The notes below the pieces were generated by a model that had not been told where the DNA came from, made no database searches, and saw only the letters and a program-made list of their open reading frames with translations. A program made the position numbers and the translations under genes. Shown here in pieces: positions 17,520-26,397 of a stretch of DNA of 64,000 bases; within the stretch, counting starts at the first letter, position 1, and every line of letters starts with the position of its first letter. Origin of the DNA: Streptomyces wedmorensis (GTDB lineage Bacteria; Actinomycetota; Actinomycetes; Streptomycetales; Streptomycetaceae); assembly GCF_000716445.1 (NCBI RefSeq), contig NZ_JNWK01000012.1, positions 1-64,000 on the forward strand. The letters are read 5' to 3'.

Positions 17520-18776
17520 TCAGAGACGGGTTCGGCCTCCTCGTACCACCAGCAGCAGCGGTAGCACCGCGAGCAGTTCGCCCAGGGCGCCCGTCCACAG
17601 GGCCGTCCGTACGCCCGCGTACTGGCCGAGGAGGCCGCCCGCCAGGGCGCCGAGGGGCATGGAGCCCCAGACGAGGAAGCGGAAGGTCGCCGTCACGCGG
17701 CCGAGGAGCGGGGCGGGGGTGAGGCGTTGACGCAGGGCCACCGAATTGATCTTGAAGGTCATGAAGACGGTCCATCCGAGACCCTGGAGCAGACACGCCA
17801 GCGCGTACCGCCCGTCCGCCTGGAAGAACGGCAGGGCGAGCAGCCACAGCACCCCGCTGACCAGGACGGAGGCGCACATCGCGCGTCCCTCGCCGAGGCG
17901 GGCGGCGATCCGGGTCGTGAGGAGGCTGCCGAGGAGGCCGCCGAGCGCCTCGGCCGTGAACACGAGCCCGCACAGGAACGGCGACAGGCCCAGGTCTCCC
18001 GCGAGCAGCACCAGGAGCATCGAGGTGCCGATCGTGCCGCACAGGTTGGAGATCGCGGCGGTGAGCGTCAGCGCCCGCAGCAGCCTGTCGCGGAACACGA
18101 ACCGCAGCCCCTCCGCGATCTCGTCCCGCAGCCGGGCCCCGGGGGCGCGCACGGGCCGGGGGTCGGGACGGCGGATCCGGGAGAGGAGGAGCGCGGAGAC
18201 GAGGAAGCTGACGGCGTCGACGGCGAGCGCCACCGGGGCCGTCACCGCCGCGACGAGCGCGCCGCCCGCTCCGGGACCGCCGGCCGCCGTGACCGTACGG
18301 GACGCCTCCAGCGCCACGTTGGCCTCCACCAGACGGTCCTCGTCCACCAGTCGGGGCAGATGGCTCTGGTACGCGACGTCGAAGAAGGCGGTGCAGACCG
18401 ACAGTCCGAAGGCCACCGCGTACAGCTGGGGAAGGGTCAGCACCCCGAGCCAGGCGGCGAGCGGCAGGGTGGCGAGGAGGGCGGCCCGGCCGAGATCGCC
18501 CACGATCATCACGCGCCGGCGGCGCATCCGGTCCACCCACGCCCCGGCGGGCAGTCCCAGCAGCAGGAAGCCCAGGTACTCGCACATGACGAGCAGCCCC
18601 GCCTCGAAGGGCGACGCGTCGAGCGGGCCGATCGCCACGAGCGGGAGCGCGAGGACGGTGACGGCGGTGCCGGCCTGGCTCACGGTGTCGCCGATCCACA
18701 GCCGGCGGAAGTCCGGTATCCGCAGGAGCCCGGGACGGGCACGGGGAGGGGGAGGGGCGGGAGAGGTGGTGGTCAT
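17520..18776 (-). CDS. MFS transporter (MFS_3-like efflux)
   Basis: 418 aa with about 12 hydrophobic helices and family motifs DFRRLWIGDTVSQAG, PAGAWVDRMRRRRVMI (motif A) and AFFDVAYQSHLPRLV, typical of MFS_3/enterobactin-exporter-like pumps. It probably exports a small metabolite or drug. The ATG at 18776 was chosen; an in-frame start at 18794 would add six residues. It is divergent from the ArsR-like regulator gene at 18849, which is the likely controller. Confidence 0.85.
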   Translation of the reverse strand: MTTTSPAPPPPRARPGLLRIPDFRRLWIGDTVSQAGTAVTVLALPLVAIGPLDASPFEAGLLVMCEYLGFLLLGLPAGAWVDRMRRRRVMIVGDLGRAALLATLPLAAWLGVLTLPQLYAVAFGLSVCTAFFDVAYQSHLPRLVDEDRLVEANVALEASRTVTAAGGPGAGGALVAAVTAPVALAVDAVSFLVSALLLSRIRRPDPRPVRAPGARLRDEIAEGLRFVFRDRLLRALTLTAAISNLCGTIGTSMLLVLLAGDLGLSPFLCGLVFTAEALGGLLGSLLTTRIAARLGEGRAMCASVLVSGVLWLLALPFFQADGRYALACLLQGLGWTVFMTFKINSVALRQRLTPAPLLGRVTATFRFLVWGSMPLGALAGGLLGQYAGVRTALWTGALGELLAVLPLLLVVRGGRTRL

Positions 18777-18796
18777 GTCGGCGAACACCATCACCC

Positions 18797-18810
18797 TCGG
18801 CCGTGGCCGA
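18797..18810. promoter_or_regulatory. Inverted repeat between divergent MFS and ArsR-like genes
   Basis: TCGGCC-GT-GGCCGA is a perfect inverted repeat in the 72-base divergent spacer, next to an AT-rich AATGTTTTAGTCT promoter-like patch. Binding by the ArsR-like protein would repress the transporter and its own gene. Inferred from position only. Confidence 0.4.
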
Positions 18811-18848
18811 CCAATGTTTTAGTCTGGGCGAAAAGCTCGTGGGCGGGG

Positions 18849-19739
18849 GTGACGGTGGGACAGATACGTTTCGGGGTGGACGATCTGGCGCAGCTCCGGT
18901 TCGCCGTGTCGCCCCTCTGGGAGTCCGTCGCCGCCCTGCGGAGCTCCGTCGACCCGGGGCGGCACGCCCTCCATCTCCCCTGGATCAAGACGGCGCTGGC
19001 CGTCGGCCGGGAGCGCACCGACCTCCTCCCGCACCTGCCGGAGCTCGAGTCCCTCGCCCCTCCGCCGCGCTGCCCCCTCGCCGAGATCGAGGAGGAGCTC
19101 GCCGCGTTCACGGGCCCGCCGGACCGCGCGGAGGCCCTGCTCGCCTGGTGGCGGGCGGGTGTGCGCCCGTACTGGCCCCGGATCAGGGCCGTCCTCGAAG
19201 CCGACCTCGCCTACCGCACCCGGCAGCTCGCCGAGGACGGCATCCAGGAGGTCTTCGCCCACCTCCACCCGAGCCTGCGGTGGGCGGAGGACCGGCTCAC
19301 CGGGGCCGGCCTCCCGGCCCGGGGCGTCGAACTGGACGGCGGCGGGATCACCCTCGTCCCGAGCGCCTTCACGACCCGCTGCGTCCTGCTCCCGGGACGG
19401 GACGCCGAGCCGGGGCGGCCCGGCACGCCGCCGTGCCTCGTGTATCCCGCGCGGGGCGTCGGCACCCTGTGGGAGCGGCGCGCGGAGCCGGGCGACGGGC
19501 TCGCGCGGCTCCTCGGGCGCAGCCGGGCGGGGCTCCTGGGGCGGACGGGCGTCCCGGCCACCACCACGGGCCTCGCCCTGCAGACGGGGCTGAGCCCGGG
19601 CGCGGTCTCACAGCATCTCGCGGTCCTGCGGGACGCGGGTCTGGTGACCTCGCACCGGTACCGGCGGGAGGTGTACTACCGGGCCAGCGAGCTCGGGCAG
19701 GCGCTGCTCGAACGGACCTCGCAGGAAGGGCCGGTGTGA
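18849..19739 (+). CDS. ArsR-family regulator with N-terminal DUF5937-like domain
   Basis: 296 aa. The last 90 residues form a winged helix (TTTGLALQTGLSPGAVSQHL, then AVLRDAGLVTSHRYRREVYY) as in ArsR/SmtB repressors. The first 200 residues begin GQIRFGVDDLAQLRFAVSPL and match the long actinomycete ArsR variants (DUF5937). No metal-binding Cys set is seen, so it more likely senses an organic ligand. It is divergent from the MFS exporter gene, and the 72-base spacer holds an inverted repeat. The GTG at 18849 was chosen for its GGGCGGGG site and for agreement with the family N-terminus. Confidence 0.8.
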   Translation: MTVGQIRFGVDDLAQLRFAVSPLWESVAALRSSVDPGRHALHLPWIKTALAVGRERTDLLPHLPELESLAPPPRCPLAEIEEELAAFTGPPDRAEALLAWWRAGVRPYWPRIRAVLEADLAYRTRQLAEDGIQEVFAHLHPSLRWAEDRLTGAGLPARGVELDGGGITLVPSAFTTRCVLLPGRDAEPGRPGTPPCLVYPARGVGTLWERRAEPGDGLARLLGRSRAGLLGRTGVPATTTGLALQTGLSPGAVSQHLAVLRDAGLVTSHRYRREVYYRASELGQALLERTSQEGPV

Positions 19740-19748
19740 CCCGGGGGT

Positions 19749-20201
19749 TCAGGCCTGGTCGACGAAGTCGCCGTCCACGTACACCCAGGCGCCCTCGTGG
19801 CGGGCGAACCGGCTCCGCTCGTGCAGCGCGCCCGGCTCGCCGCCGTGCGCGAAGCGGGCGGTGAAGGTGACGGTGCCGTGCTGGTGGAAGGCGGTGCCCT
19901 CGGTGGCGGCCTCGATCTCCAGGCCGGCCCATCGCATGCCCGGGTCGAAGTCGACGTCGTCCGGCCGGGTCTCCGGCGCCCAGGTGCGCAGCAGGTAGGC
20001 CTCGTCGCGGACGACGAAGGCGCTGTAGCGCGAGCGCATGAGGAGCTCGGCGGTGGGTGCCGTACCGCCGGCTCCCGAGTGGAACCGGCCGCAGCAAGCG
20101 CCGTACGCGGCGTCGAGTCCGCAGGGGCAGGGCGAGGTCGCGGTCACGGCGGGCGCGGCGGCGGCCGCGGGCGTGCGGGAGCGGGTCTTGCGTCGGGACA
20201 T
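19749..20201 (-). CDS. YchJ-family (UPF0225) SEC-C motif protein
   Basis: 150 aa. A Ser/Ala-rich leader precedes the SEC-C zinc motif CPCGLDAAYGACCGRFH, then APTAELLMRSRYSAFVV, which is the YchJ/NTF2-like middle domain. The C-terminal half (GTVTFTARF, HERSRFARHEGAWVYVDG) completes the family pattern. SEC-C binds zinc; the cellular role of YchJ proteins is not settled. It converges on the ArsR-like gene with nine bases between the stops. Confidence 0.8.
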   Translation of the reverse strand: MSRRKTRSRTPAAAAAPAVTATSPCPCGLDAAYGACCGRFHSGAGGTAPTAELLMRSRYSAFVVRDEAYLLRTWAPETRPDDVDFDPGMRWAGLEIEAATEGTAFHQHGTVTFTARFAHGGEPGALHERSRFARHEGAWVYVDGDFVDQA

Positions 20202-20315
20202 GGCGTCATTGTCCCCCACCCGGAGGGTCGCGGCGGCGCCCGGCATGTGGACGCCCGCGTGGACGGCGGCCGGGGATCCCGCTGTTCAGAGAGCTCGCCC
20301 GAGTAGCGTACGAGC

Positions 20316-21659
20316 ATGAGACTGACGATTCTCGGAGGCGGCGGATTCCGGGTGCCGCTGGTGTACGGCGCCCTGCTCGGCGACCACGCCGAGGGGCGGA
20401 TCACCCGTGTCACGCTGTACGACCTCGACGACGCGCGGCTGTCGGCCATCGCCCGGGTCCTGGCGGAGCAGGGCGCGGGGGTGCCGGACGCGCCCGAGGT
20501 GACGGCGACGACGGATCTGGACGAGGCGCTGCGCGGGGCGGACTTCGTGTTCTCCGCCATCCGGGTCGGAGGTCTGGAGGGCCGCGCGGCCGACGAGCGG
20601 ATCGCGCTGGCCGAGGGAGTGCTCGGCCAGGAGACGGTCGGGGCGGGCGGCATCGCGTACGGGCTGCGGACCGTGCCCGTCGCGGTGCGCGTGGCGCGCC
20701 GGATCGCCGAACTCGCCCCGGACGCCTGGGTCATCAACTTCACCAACCCGGCGGGCCTGGTCACGGAGGCGATGTCCCGGATCCTGGGCGACCGGGTCAT
20801 CGGCATCTGCGACTCCCCCGTGGGCCTGGGCCGCCGGGTCGCGCGCGTCCTCGGCGCGGATCCGGACGAGGCGTGGATCGACTACGTGGGCCTCAACCAC
20901 CTGGGCTGGCTGCGCGGTCTGCGGATCGGCGGCCGGGACGAGCTGCCGCGGCTACTGGCCGACGAGGCGGCGCTCGGCTCCTTCGAGGAGGGCCGGCTCT
21001 TCGGCCCCGAGTGGCTGCGCTCGCTCGGTGCCGTCCCCAACGAGTACCTGCACTACTACTACTTCAACCGGGAGGCGGTGCACGCCTACCGGACGGCCGA
21101 GCGGACGCGCGGCGCCTACCTCCGCGACCAGCAGGCCGGTTTCTACGACGAGGCGGCCAAGCCCGGCACGTCCGCGCTCGCCACCTGGCACCGCACGCTC
21201 GCCGACCGCGAGGCGACCTACATGGCCGCCAACCGGGAGGCCGCCGGGACCGGGGACCGGGACGAGGAGGACCTGGAGTCGGGCGGCTACGAGAAGGTGG
21301 CGCTCGCGCTCATGCGGGCGATCGCGCGGGACGAGCGGGCCACCCTGATCCTCAACGTGCGCAACGGTTCGACGCTGGCCGCGCTCGACGCGGACGCGGT
21401 GATCGAGGTGCCGTGCTCCGTCGACGCGAACGGCGCCCATCCCGTGTCGGTGGCCCCGCTGCCGTACCACGCCGTCGGTCTGGTGACGGCGGTGAAGGCC
21501 GTCGAGCGGGAGGTCCTCGCGGCGGCGGAGAGCGGCTCGCGGGCGACGGCCGTCAAGGCCTTCGCGCTGCACCCGCTGGTCGACTCGGTGGCGGTGGCCC
21601 GCCGACTGGTCGAGGGCTACCGGACGGAGCACCCCGGTCTGGCGTATCTGCGGCACTGA
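20316..21659 (+). CDS. GH4 family glycosidase (6-phospho-beta-glucosidase type)
   Basis: 447 aa, close to the usual 440-450. It begins MRLTILGGGGFRVP, a Rossmann NAD-binding loop. The GH4 pattern continues with GLEGRAADERIALAEGVLGQ, WVINFTNPAG, GICDSPVG (the metal-binding Cys region) and LNHLGWLRG (metal-binding His). GH4 enzymes cleave phospho-glycosides by an NAD/Mn redox-elimination mechanism. No phosphotransferase genes flank it, so the physiological sugar is uncertain. Confidence 0.9.
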   Translation: MRLTILGGGGFRVPLVYGALLGDHAEGRITRVTLYDLDDARLSAIARVLAEQGAGVPDAPEVTATTDLDEALRGADFVFSAIRVGGLEGRAADERIALAEGVLGQETVGAGGIAYGLRTVPVAVRVARRIAELAPDAWVINFTNPAGLVTEAMSRILGDRVIGICDSPVGLGRRVARVLGADPDEAWIDYVGLNHLGWLRGLRIGGRDELPRLLADEAALGSFEEGRLFGPEWLRSLGAVPNEYLHYYYFNREAVHAYRTAERTRGAYLRDQQAGFYDEAAKPGTSALATWHRTLADREATYMAANREAAGTGDRDEEDLESGGYEKVALALMRAIARDERATLILNVRNGSTLAALDADAVIEVPCSVDANGAHPVSVAPLPYHAVGLVTAVKAVEREVLAAAESGSRATAVKAFALHPLVDSVAVARRLVEGYRTEHPGLAYLRH

Positions 21660-21728
21660 ACGGGCGCGGAGCCGTACGGCCGGCGAACATCTTTACGGGG
21701 AGGGGGGTGCGGCCTAGGCTCGCGCCCC

Positions 21729-23621
21729 ATGACCTCACAGCGCAATGGAGCACGCAGAGGCCTGGCCCGACTCGCCGCGGTGTGTCTGCTGGCCGCCGGA
21801 CTCGTGGGAGCGGGACCGGCGGCCGCGGAGACCCCGACGACCGGTGACGGTCCAGTCGTCGTTCCCGTGCAGACGACCGGGCCGGCGGACCGGCGGTTCA
21901 ACCTGGTGTTCATGGGCGACGGTTACACCGCGGCGGAGATGCCGGCCTTCCGGGCCGACCTCGAACGGCACCTGAACACACTGTGGAGCATCGAGCCCTT
22001 CGCCTCGTACCGCTCGTACGTCAACGTGTGGGCGGTGGAGGTCCCTTCGGCGGAGTCCGGCGTCGACTGCGACCCGGCGCTGACGGCCCCGGCCCGTGAC
22101 ACCGCGCTCGACATGGGCTTCTGGGGCGGTTGCAACCCGGGGAGCGTGCAGCGGCTGCTCACCGTCGACAGCCGCAAGGCCGCCGCGCTCGCCGACCTCG
22201 TCCCCGGCACGAGCCGCGCCAACCGGCAGGTCGTCGCCCTCGCCCACAGTTCCACCTACGGCGGGGCGGGCGGCGGTTACGCCACCGCGTCCGGCGGCAA
22301 CGCGCTCTCCTCCCTCATCACCCCGCACGAGATAGGCCATTCGCTCGGCGGCCTCCAGGACGAGTACGACTACTACGCCCGCGGGGTCCCGGGCGAGGCC
22401 TACTCGGGGCCCGAGCCGGCCTCCGCCCACCACACCCTCCTGACGGAGGAGCAGTTGCGGGAGCAGCAGGCCAAGTGGTGGCGCTGGCTCGGCGAGGAGA
22501 GCGAGGCGGGCGGCACGATCGGGCGCTTCGAGGGCGGCCTGTACAGCACGGAGGGCGTCTGGCGCCCGAGCCGTCACTCCCTCATGAAGACCCTCGGCTA
22601 CGCCTTCGACCAGGTGGAGCGCGAGGTGATGGTCAAGGCGATCTCCGCGAAGGTGAACCTGGTCCAGGGCCACACGCCGAACACCGCGGCGATCGGCGCG
22701 GACCGGACCGTGTGGGTCGACACCCTGCACCCGGTCGGCGGCGAACTCGCCGTCACCTGGCGGCTGGACGGCCGGGCCCTGCCCACGCGCGGCGCCCGCA
22801 CGGTCGACCTGCGGCGCCTCGGTGTCTCCCCCGGCGCGCACACCCTGACGGCGACGGTCACCGATCCGACGCCCTTCGTCCGCGACCCGGCGGTCCGCGC
22901 GTCGACCGCGCTCACCCGCACCGTCGAATGGACGGTGGACGCCGCGCTCACGACCCGGGAGGAGCCGGTGAAGCCCGCGTTCACCGGTCATACGCCCACG
23001 GGGGTTCCGGTCGGCGCCCGGTCGGTCGTCCACGCGGACACCACCCACCCGGCGGACCGCACCCCTGCCGTGCACTGGCGCCTCGACGGCCGCCCCGTCC
23101 GCCCGGCGGGCCGCAACGACCGTGATCTGGACCTGGGTTCGATCCGCCTCGTCCCCGGTACGCACACGCTGACCGCGCGCATCCCCGCCACGTCCGAGGA
23201 GCTGGCCTGGACGGTGGACGCCCGGCCTGCGACGGCCTCGTACGAACTGTCCGCGCCACTGCGCACGGTGCGGCGCCCGGACCGGCCCGTCGAGTACGTC
23301 TACGACGGCCCGTTCACGATGCGGCTGAGCGCCCGGGACGACCAGGAGGGCGCCGTCGTCAGCCAGTTCCGGGTGGACGGCGACGGCTGGTACACGTACT
23401 ACGGCTGGCCGACGGACGCGGACGCGCCGTTCCGGTTCACGCCGGGCGGCACCGTGATCGACGATCTCGTGTACGGGAAGCTGGGCCGGAGCCGCGCGGT
23501 GCCGTGGGACGACGCCACCCCGGACTACGGCACGCACACGATCGAGTACCGCACGGTCGACGCGGCCGGCAACGTGAGCCGGCCGCGCGCCTTCCTGGTG
23601 ACGCTGGTGAGGAGACCGTAG
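21729..23621 (+). CDS. Secreted M64-family (IgA-peptidase-like) zinc metallopeptidase
   Basis: 630 aa. The signal peptide is clear (RRGLARLAAVCLLAAGLVGA, then GPAAA). The catalytic domain begins NLVFMGDGYTAAEMPAF and contains HEIGHSLGGLQDEY at about residue 200, the H-E-x-x-H zinc site of peptidase family M64. Two similar Ig-like modules follow (about 310-420 and 420-510, each with V-x-A-D/V-D-T-x-HP), and a C-terminal domain rich in beta strands. It is probably an extracellular protease acting on protein substrates around the mycelium. It ends at a strong hairpin. Confidence 0.88.
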   Translation: MTSQRNGARRGLARLAAVCLLAAGLVGAGPAAAETPTTGDGPVVVPVQTTGPADRRFNLVFMGDGYTAAEMPAFRADLERHLNTLWSIEPFASYRSYVNVWAVEVPSAESGVDCDPALTAPARDTALDMGFWGGCNPGSVQRLLTVDSRKAAALADLVPGTSRANRQVVALAHSSTYGGAGGGYATASGGNALSSLITPHEIGHSLGGLQDEYDYYARGVPGEAYSGPEPASAHHTLLTEEQLREQQAKWWRWLGEESEAGGTIGRFEGGLYSTEGVWRPSRHSLMKTLGYAFDQVEREVMVKAISAKVNLVQGHTPNTAAIGADRTVWVDTLHPVGGELAVTWRLDGRALPTRGARTVDLRRLGVSPGAHTLTATVTDPTPFVRDPAVRASTALTRTVEWTVDAALTTREEPVKPAFTGHTPTGVPVGARSVVHADTTHPADRTPAVHWRLDGRPVRPAGRNDRDLDLGSIRLVPGTHTLTARIPATSEELAWTVDARPATASYELSAPLRTVRRPDRPVEYVYDGPFTMRLSARDDQEGAVVSQFRVDGDGWYTYYGWPTDADAPFRFTPGGTVIDDLVYGKLGRSRAVPWDDATPDYGTHTIEYRTVDAAGNVSRPRAFLVTLVRRP

Positions 23622-23635
23622 GGCGCGCGGTGGAC

Positions 23636-23678
23636 GGAGAGGGCCCGTGGACCGGATGCCGGTCCACGGGCCCTCTCC
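23636..23678. terminator. Strong bidirectional terminator hairpin
   Basis: A perfect 20-base inverted repeat, GGAGAGGGCCCGTGGACCGG paired with its complement after an ATG loop. It lies between the convergent M64 peptidase and SAM methyltransferase genes and would stop transcription from both sides. Confidence 0.85.
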
Positions 23679-23697
23679 TCGCTCCGTACGTCCAGGG

Positions 23698-24516
23698 TCA
23701 GAGCTTGCGGGCCACGGCGGCCCACCCGGGGATGGGGTCGTCGCCCTGGACCGGGACGGGCTCGCCCAGCTCCGGGTGCCACTCGGCGGTGAGCGACACA
23801 CCGGGCTCGACGAACTCCATGCCCTCGAAGAAGGCGGCCAGCTCGTCGCGCGAGCGGGGCCGCAGGGTCAGCCCGCGCGCCTTGTACATGGCGCTCGCCT
23901 TCGCCGCGCCCTCGGGGTCGAAGTCCCCGGTGACGTGGGAGAGGACGAGGTAGCTGCCCGGCGCGAGCTTCTCGACGATCTTGGAGACCAGTTCGTACGC
24001 GCCGTCCTCGTCCCCGACGAAGTGCAGCAGGGCGAGCATCGACAGCGCGATGGGCTGGTCGAAATCAAGGACCTTTCCGGCCCTTTCGAGGATGATCTCG
24101 GGCTCGCGGGCGTCCGCCTGGATGTACTCGGTGGCCCCTTCCGGGGTCGAGCGCAGCAGGGCGGCCGCGTGCGCCAGCACGATCGGGTCGTTGTCGCAGT
24201 AGACGATGCGGGACTCCGGCGCGGCCTCCTGCGCGATCTGGTGCAGGTTGGGCTCGGTCGGGATGCCCGTGCCGACGTCCAGGTACTGCCGGACGCCGTG
24301 GGCGCTGAGCCAGCGGATGGCGCGGTGCATGAAGGCCCGGTTGACGCGGGCCATGTCGCGGCCCCGGGCGTCGACGGTGAGCAGCTGGCGTGCCATCGCC
24401 TCGTCGACCGGGTAGTTGTCCTTGCCGCCCAGGAACCAGTCGTACATCCGCGCGGGATGAGGCTTGCTGGTGTCGATGCGTATCTCACTCCGCGGCGATG
24501 CGGGGTCCTGGGTCAT
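23698..24516 (-). CDS. SAM-dependent methyltransferase (DUF574/Methyltransf_19)
   Basis: 272 aa. The N-terminus IDTSKPHPARMYDWFLGGKD followed by NYPVDE is the hallmark of this actinomycete family. The SAM-binding loop is YLDVGTGIPTEPN, followed by VYCDNDPIVL and YIQADAREPE. Streptomycetes carry many paralogues, often beside XRE-DUF5753/DUF397 genes as here. Substrates are unknown. It has its own 74-base upstream region before the DUF397 gene, which is in the same direction. Confidence 0.88.
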   Translation of the reverse strand: MTQDPASPRSEIRIDTSKPHPARMYDWFLGGKDNYPVDEAMARQLLTVDARGRDMARVNRAFMHRAIRWLSAHGVRQYLDVGTGIPTEPNLHQIAQEAAPESRIVYCDNDPIVLAHAAALLRSTPEGATEYIQADAREPEIILERAGKVLDFDQPIALSMLALLHFVGDEDGAYELVSKIVEKLAPGSYLVLSHVTGDFDPEGAAKASAMYKARGLTLRPRSRDELAAFFEGMEFVEPGVSLTAEWHPELGEPVPVQGDDPIPGWAAVARKL

Positions 24517-24590
24517 CGGCTCTCCTGGTCGGGACGAACGGCTGGCACTACAGCAAGAGTTACGCGATGGTAGCGGCGTGACGGAAGGGG

Positions 24591-24827
24591 TCAGGTGAGC
24601 AGGAAGTCAGCCTGACCGGATTTGGCGCCCTGGATGAAAGCGGCGATCTCCCCGTGGGTGTAGATGAGCGCTGGTCCTTCAGGGTCTGCGGACTGTCGCA
24701 CGGCGACTCTGCCGTCGGCCAGCTTCATGGCCTCCACGCAGTTGCCCCCGTTCCCGCCGCTCCAGGGCTTGTGCCAACCCTCGGCACCGAGCTCCGCGGC
24801 GGGCATGCCGTTGTATATGCGATCCAT
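24591..24827 (-). CDS. DUF397 protein
   Basis: 78 aa with the DUF397 pattern: WHKPWSGGNGGNCVEAM, ADGRVAVRQSADPEGPALIY and a C-terminal EIAAFIQGAKSGQADFL. Its ATG directly abuts the TGA of the XRE-DUF5753 gene (TGAATG), so the two are translationally linked. DUF397 proteins act with these regulators; the biochemical action is not known. Confidence 0.88.
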   Translation of the reverse strand: MDRIYNGMPAAELGAEGWHKPWSGGNGGNCVEAMKLADGRVAVRQSADPEGPALIYTHGEIAAFIQGAKSGQADFLLT

Positions 24828-25703
24828 TCACAGCTCCTTGCGGAGATTCAGGAGAATCTCCTTCGTGCGTTGTGCAGTCGCGGCCTGCGCCGCCATGCGG
24901 TCCATGACCTCCAGGTGGGATGCCACCTCGGGGCGCGCGTCGAGGTAGACGGCGCCGGTCAGGTACTCGCTGTAGACCATGTCCGGCAGTTCGGGCATGG
25001 CGAAGCGGAAGAGGACGAACGGTCCGTAGGTGCCGGGATGGTGGCCGGACCCGAACTCCGCGATCTGCAGGGTGACGTTCGGCGACTCGGACGCTTCGAG
25101 CAGCCGGTCGAGCTGGTCGCGCATCACCTCGGGCCCGTCGCCGACCGGTCGGCGGAACACCGTCTCGTCCATGATCACCCAGAACTTCGGGGCGTCCTCC
25201 CTGGTCAGCAGGGACTGGCGCTCCATCCGTAGGGCTACATGGCGCTCGGCGTCCTCGTCCTTGCCGGCATCGCTGCCGCCACCGACCGCCCCGCTGCGCA
25301 GAATGGCACGGGCGTACGCCTCGGTCTGCAGGAGACCGGGGATGAACTGGGGTTCGTACGCCCGGATGAGGCTCGCGGCCCCCTCCAGGCTCACGTACAT
25401 GGAGAACCAGCCGGGCAGCACGTCGTGGAACCGCTGCCACCAGCCGGGGAGGTTGGCCTCCTCCGCGAGGGCGATGAAGCCCTCGGCCTCGGAGTCCGAG
25501 ATCCCGTACTCCTTCAGCAGGAGCTGTACGTACGGGATCTTCAGCGCGACCTCGGCGGTCTCCATCCGCCGGACGGTGGCCGGGGCCACCCGGAGGATCT
25601 TCGCGGCCTCTTCCCTCTTCAGGCCGGCCCGCTCCCGCAGATCCTGCAGACGCCTGCCGAGGACGACCTGTCCCACCGTGGGGGCGGACCGCGGCTCGCT
25701 CAC
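24828..25703 (-). CDS. XRE-family regulator with DUF5753
   Basis: 291 aa. The HTH is GRRLQDLRERAGLKREEAAK, then ILRVAPATVRRMETAE, and DUF5753 covers the rest (FIPGLLQTEAYARAIL, and an Asp/Glu-rich middle). The GTG at 25703 was chosen because GGGGAGG lies seven bases upstream; a longer in-frame start at 25778 lacks a ribosome site and would run through the operator region. It forms an operon with DUF397 and is divergent from an anti-sigma-like ATPase gene, the same layout as at 4.3-6.1 kb. Confidence 0.88.
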   Translation of the reverse strand: MSEPRSAPTVGQVVLGRRLQDLRERAGLKREEAAKILRVAPATVRRMETAEVALKIPYVQLLLKEYGISDSEAEGFIALAEEANLPGWWQRFHDVLPGWFSMYVSLEGAASLIRAYEPQFIPGLLQTEAYARAILRSGAVGGGSDAGKDEDAERHVALRMERQSLLTREDAPKFWVIMDETVFRRPVGDGPEVMRDQLDRLLEASESPNVTLQIAEFGSGHHPGTYGPFVLFRFAMPELPDMVYSEYLTGAVYLDARPEVASHLEVMDRMAAQAATAQRTKEILLNLRKEL

Positions 25704-25766
25704 TCTCAGACCTCCCCGACGCACTGTTTCGATGAGTGTGCCACGAAGCCGGGCCAGTGAGAACAA

Positions 25767-25803
25767 GGCACTCTGCAATTTTCAGAGTGCCACTTGCCAA
25801 GTG
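25767..25803. promoter_or_regulatory. Twin inverted repeats, likely operator of the second DUF5753 module
   Basis: GGCACTCTG and CAGAGTGCC form perfect 9-base arms around a CAATTTT centre (25767-25791). They are followed at once by CACTT-GCC-AAGTG (25791-25803). Both lie in the 214-base divergent region between the XRE gene and the ATPase gene, in an unusually AT-rich patch. The XRE protein is the natural candidate to bind. Confidence 0.6.
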
Positions 25804-25917
25804 TCCGACTCAGGAGGACAGTGTTCCGGTGAACCAGTACACGCTGCCGCCGTGCGCCGTCAGGCCACGGCGACAGCGCCGTACGGCAGTCCTGCCCACT
25901 GTTGTGAGGAACCGGTC

Positions 25918-26397
25918 GTGGCTTCTGGTAACGCGCAGCCCTCAGGTCTCATGAGCCCTCGGGTCATGGCCCAGCGCCCACCGCAGCACACCGATCCCGT
26001 CCGCCGCTTCGCCTTCGAGCTCCCGGCCCTCACCGGATCCGTCGCACGGGCCCGCCGGCTCGCCGAGGAGCGGCTCATCATCTGGGGCTGCGGCCCCGAC
26101 ATACGCGACACGGTCGCCCTCGTCGTCTCCGAACTCGTCACCAACGCCGTCGTGCACACCGCCAGCGACCGGGTGATCTGCGAACTCCGCGAGGGCGAGG
26201 ACACCCTGCGCATAGCCGTCCGCGACGAGGGCGGCCCGGCGGGGCCGCGGATACGCGACTGCGGTGAGGAGGAACGCGGCCGCGGACTCCTCATCGTCGA
26301 CGCCCTCTGCACCGCCTGGGGCGCCGACCGCACCGGCCACGGCACGGCACAGATCGTCTGGGCGGAGCTCGCCCACGGCATGGGGGAACCATGCTGA
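25918..26397 (+). CDS. ATP-binding protein, anti-sigma-factor-kinase-like (HATPase_c_2)
   Basis: 159 aa with an intact GHKL core: DTVALVVSELVTNAVVHT (N-box with Asn), AVRDEGG (D-x-G box) and ERGRGLLIVDALCTAWG (G-x-G-L). This is the RsbW/SpoIIAB-like fold that binds sigma factors or their antagonists. The GTG at 25918 was chosen because GAGGAA lies eight bases upstream. It overlaps the next gene by seven bases, which suggests translational coupling, and is divergent from XRE-DUF5753. Confidence 0.85.
   Translation: MASGNAQPSGLMSPRVMAQRPPQHTDPVRRFAFELPALTGSVARARRLAEERLIIWGCGPDIRDTVALVVSELVTNAVVHTASDRVICELREGEDTLRIAVRDEGGPAGPRIRDCGEEERGRGLLIVDALCTAWGADRTGHGTAQIVWAELAHGMGEPC

Noticed and set aside
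25829..25954. Small upstream gene from GTG 25829 after AGGAGG.
   Set aside because: The 41-codon frame is Arg-rich and overlaps the ATPase start region. Kept only as a possible leader peptide, not listed.
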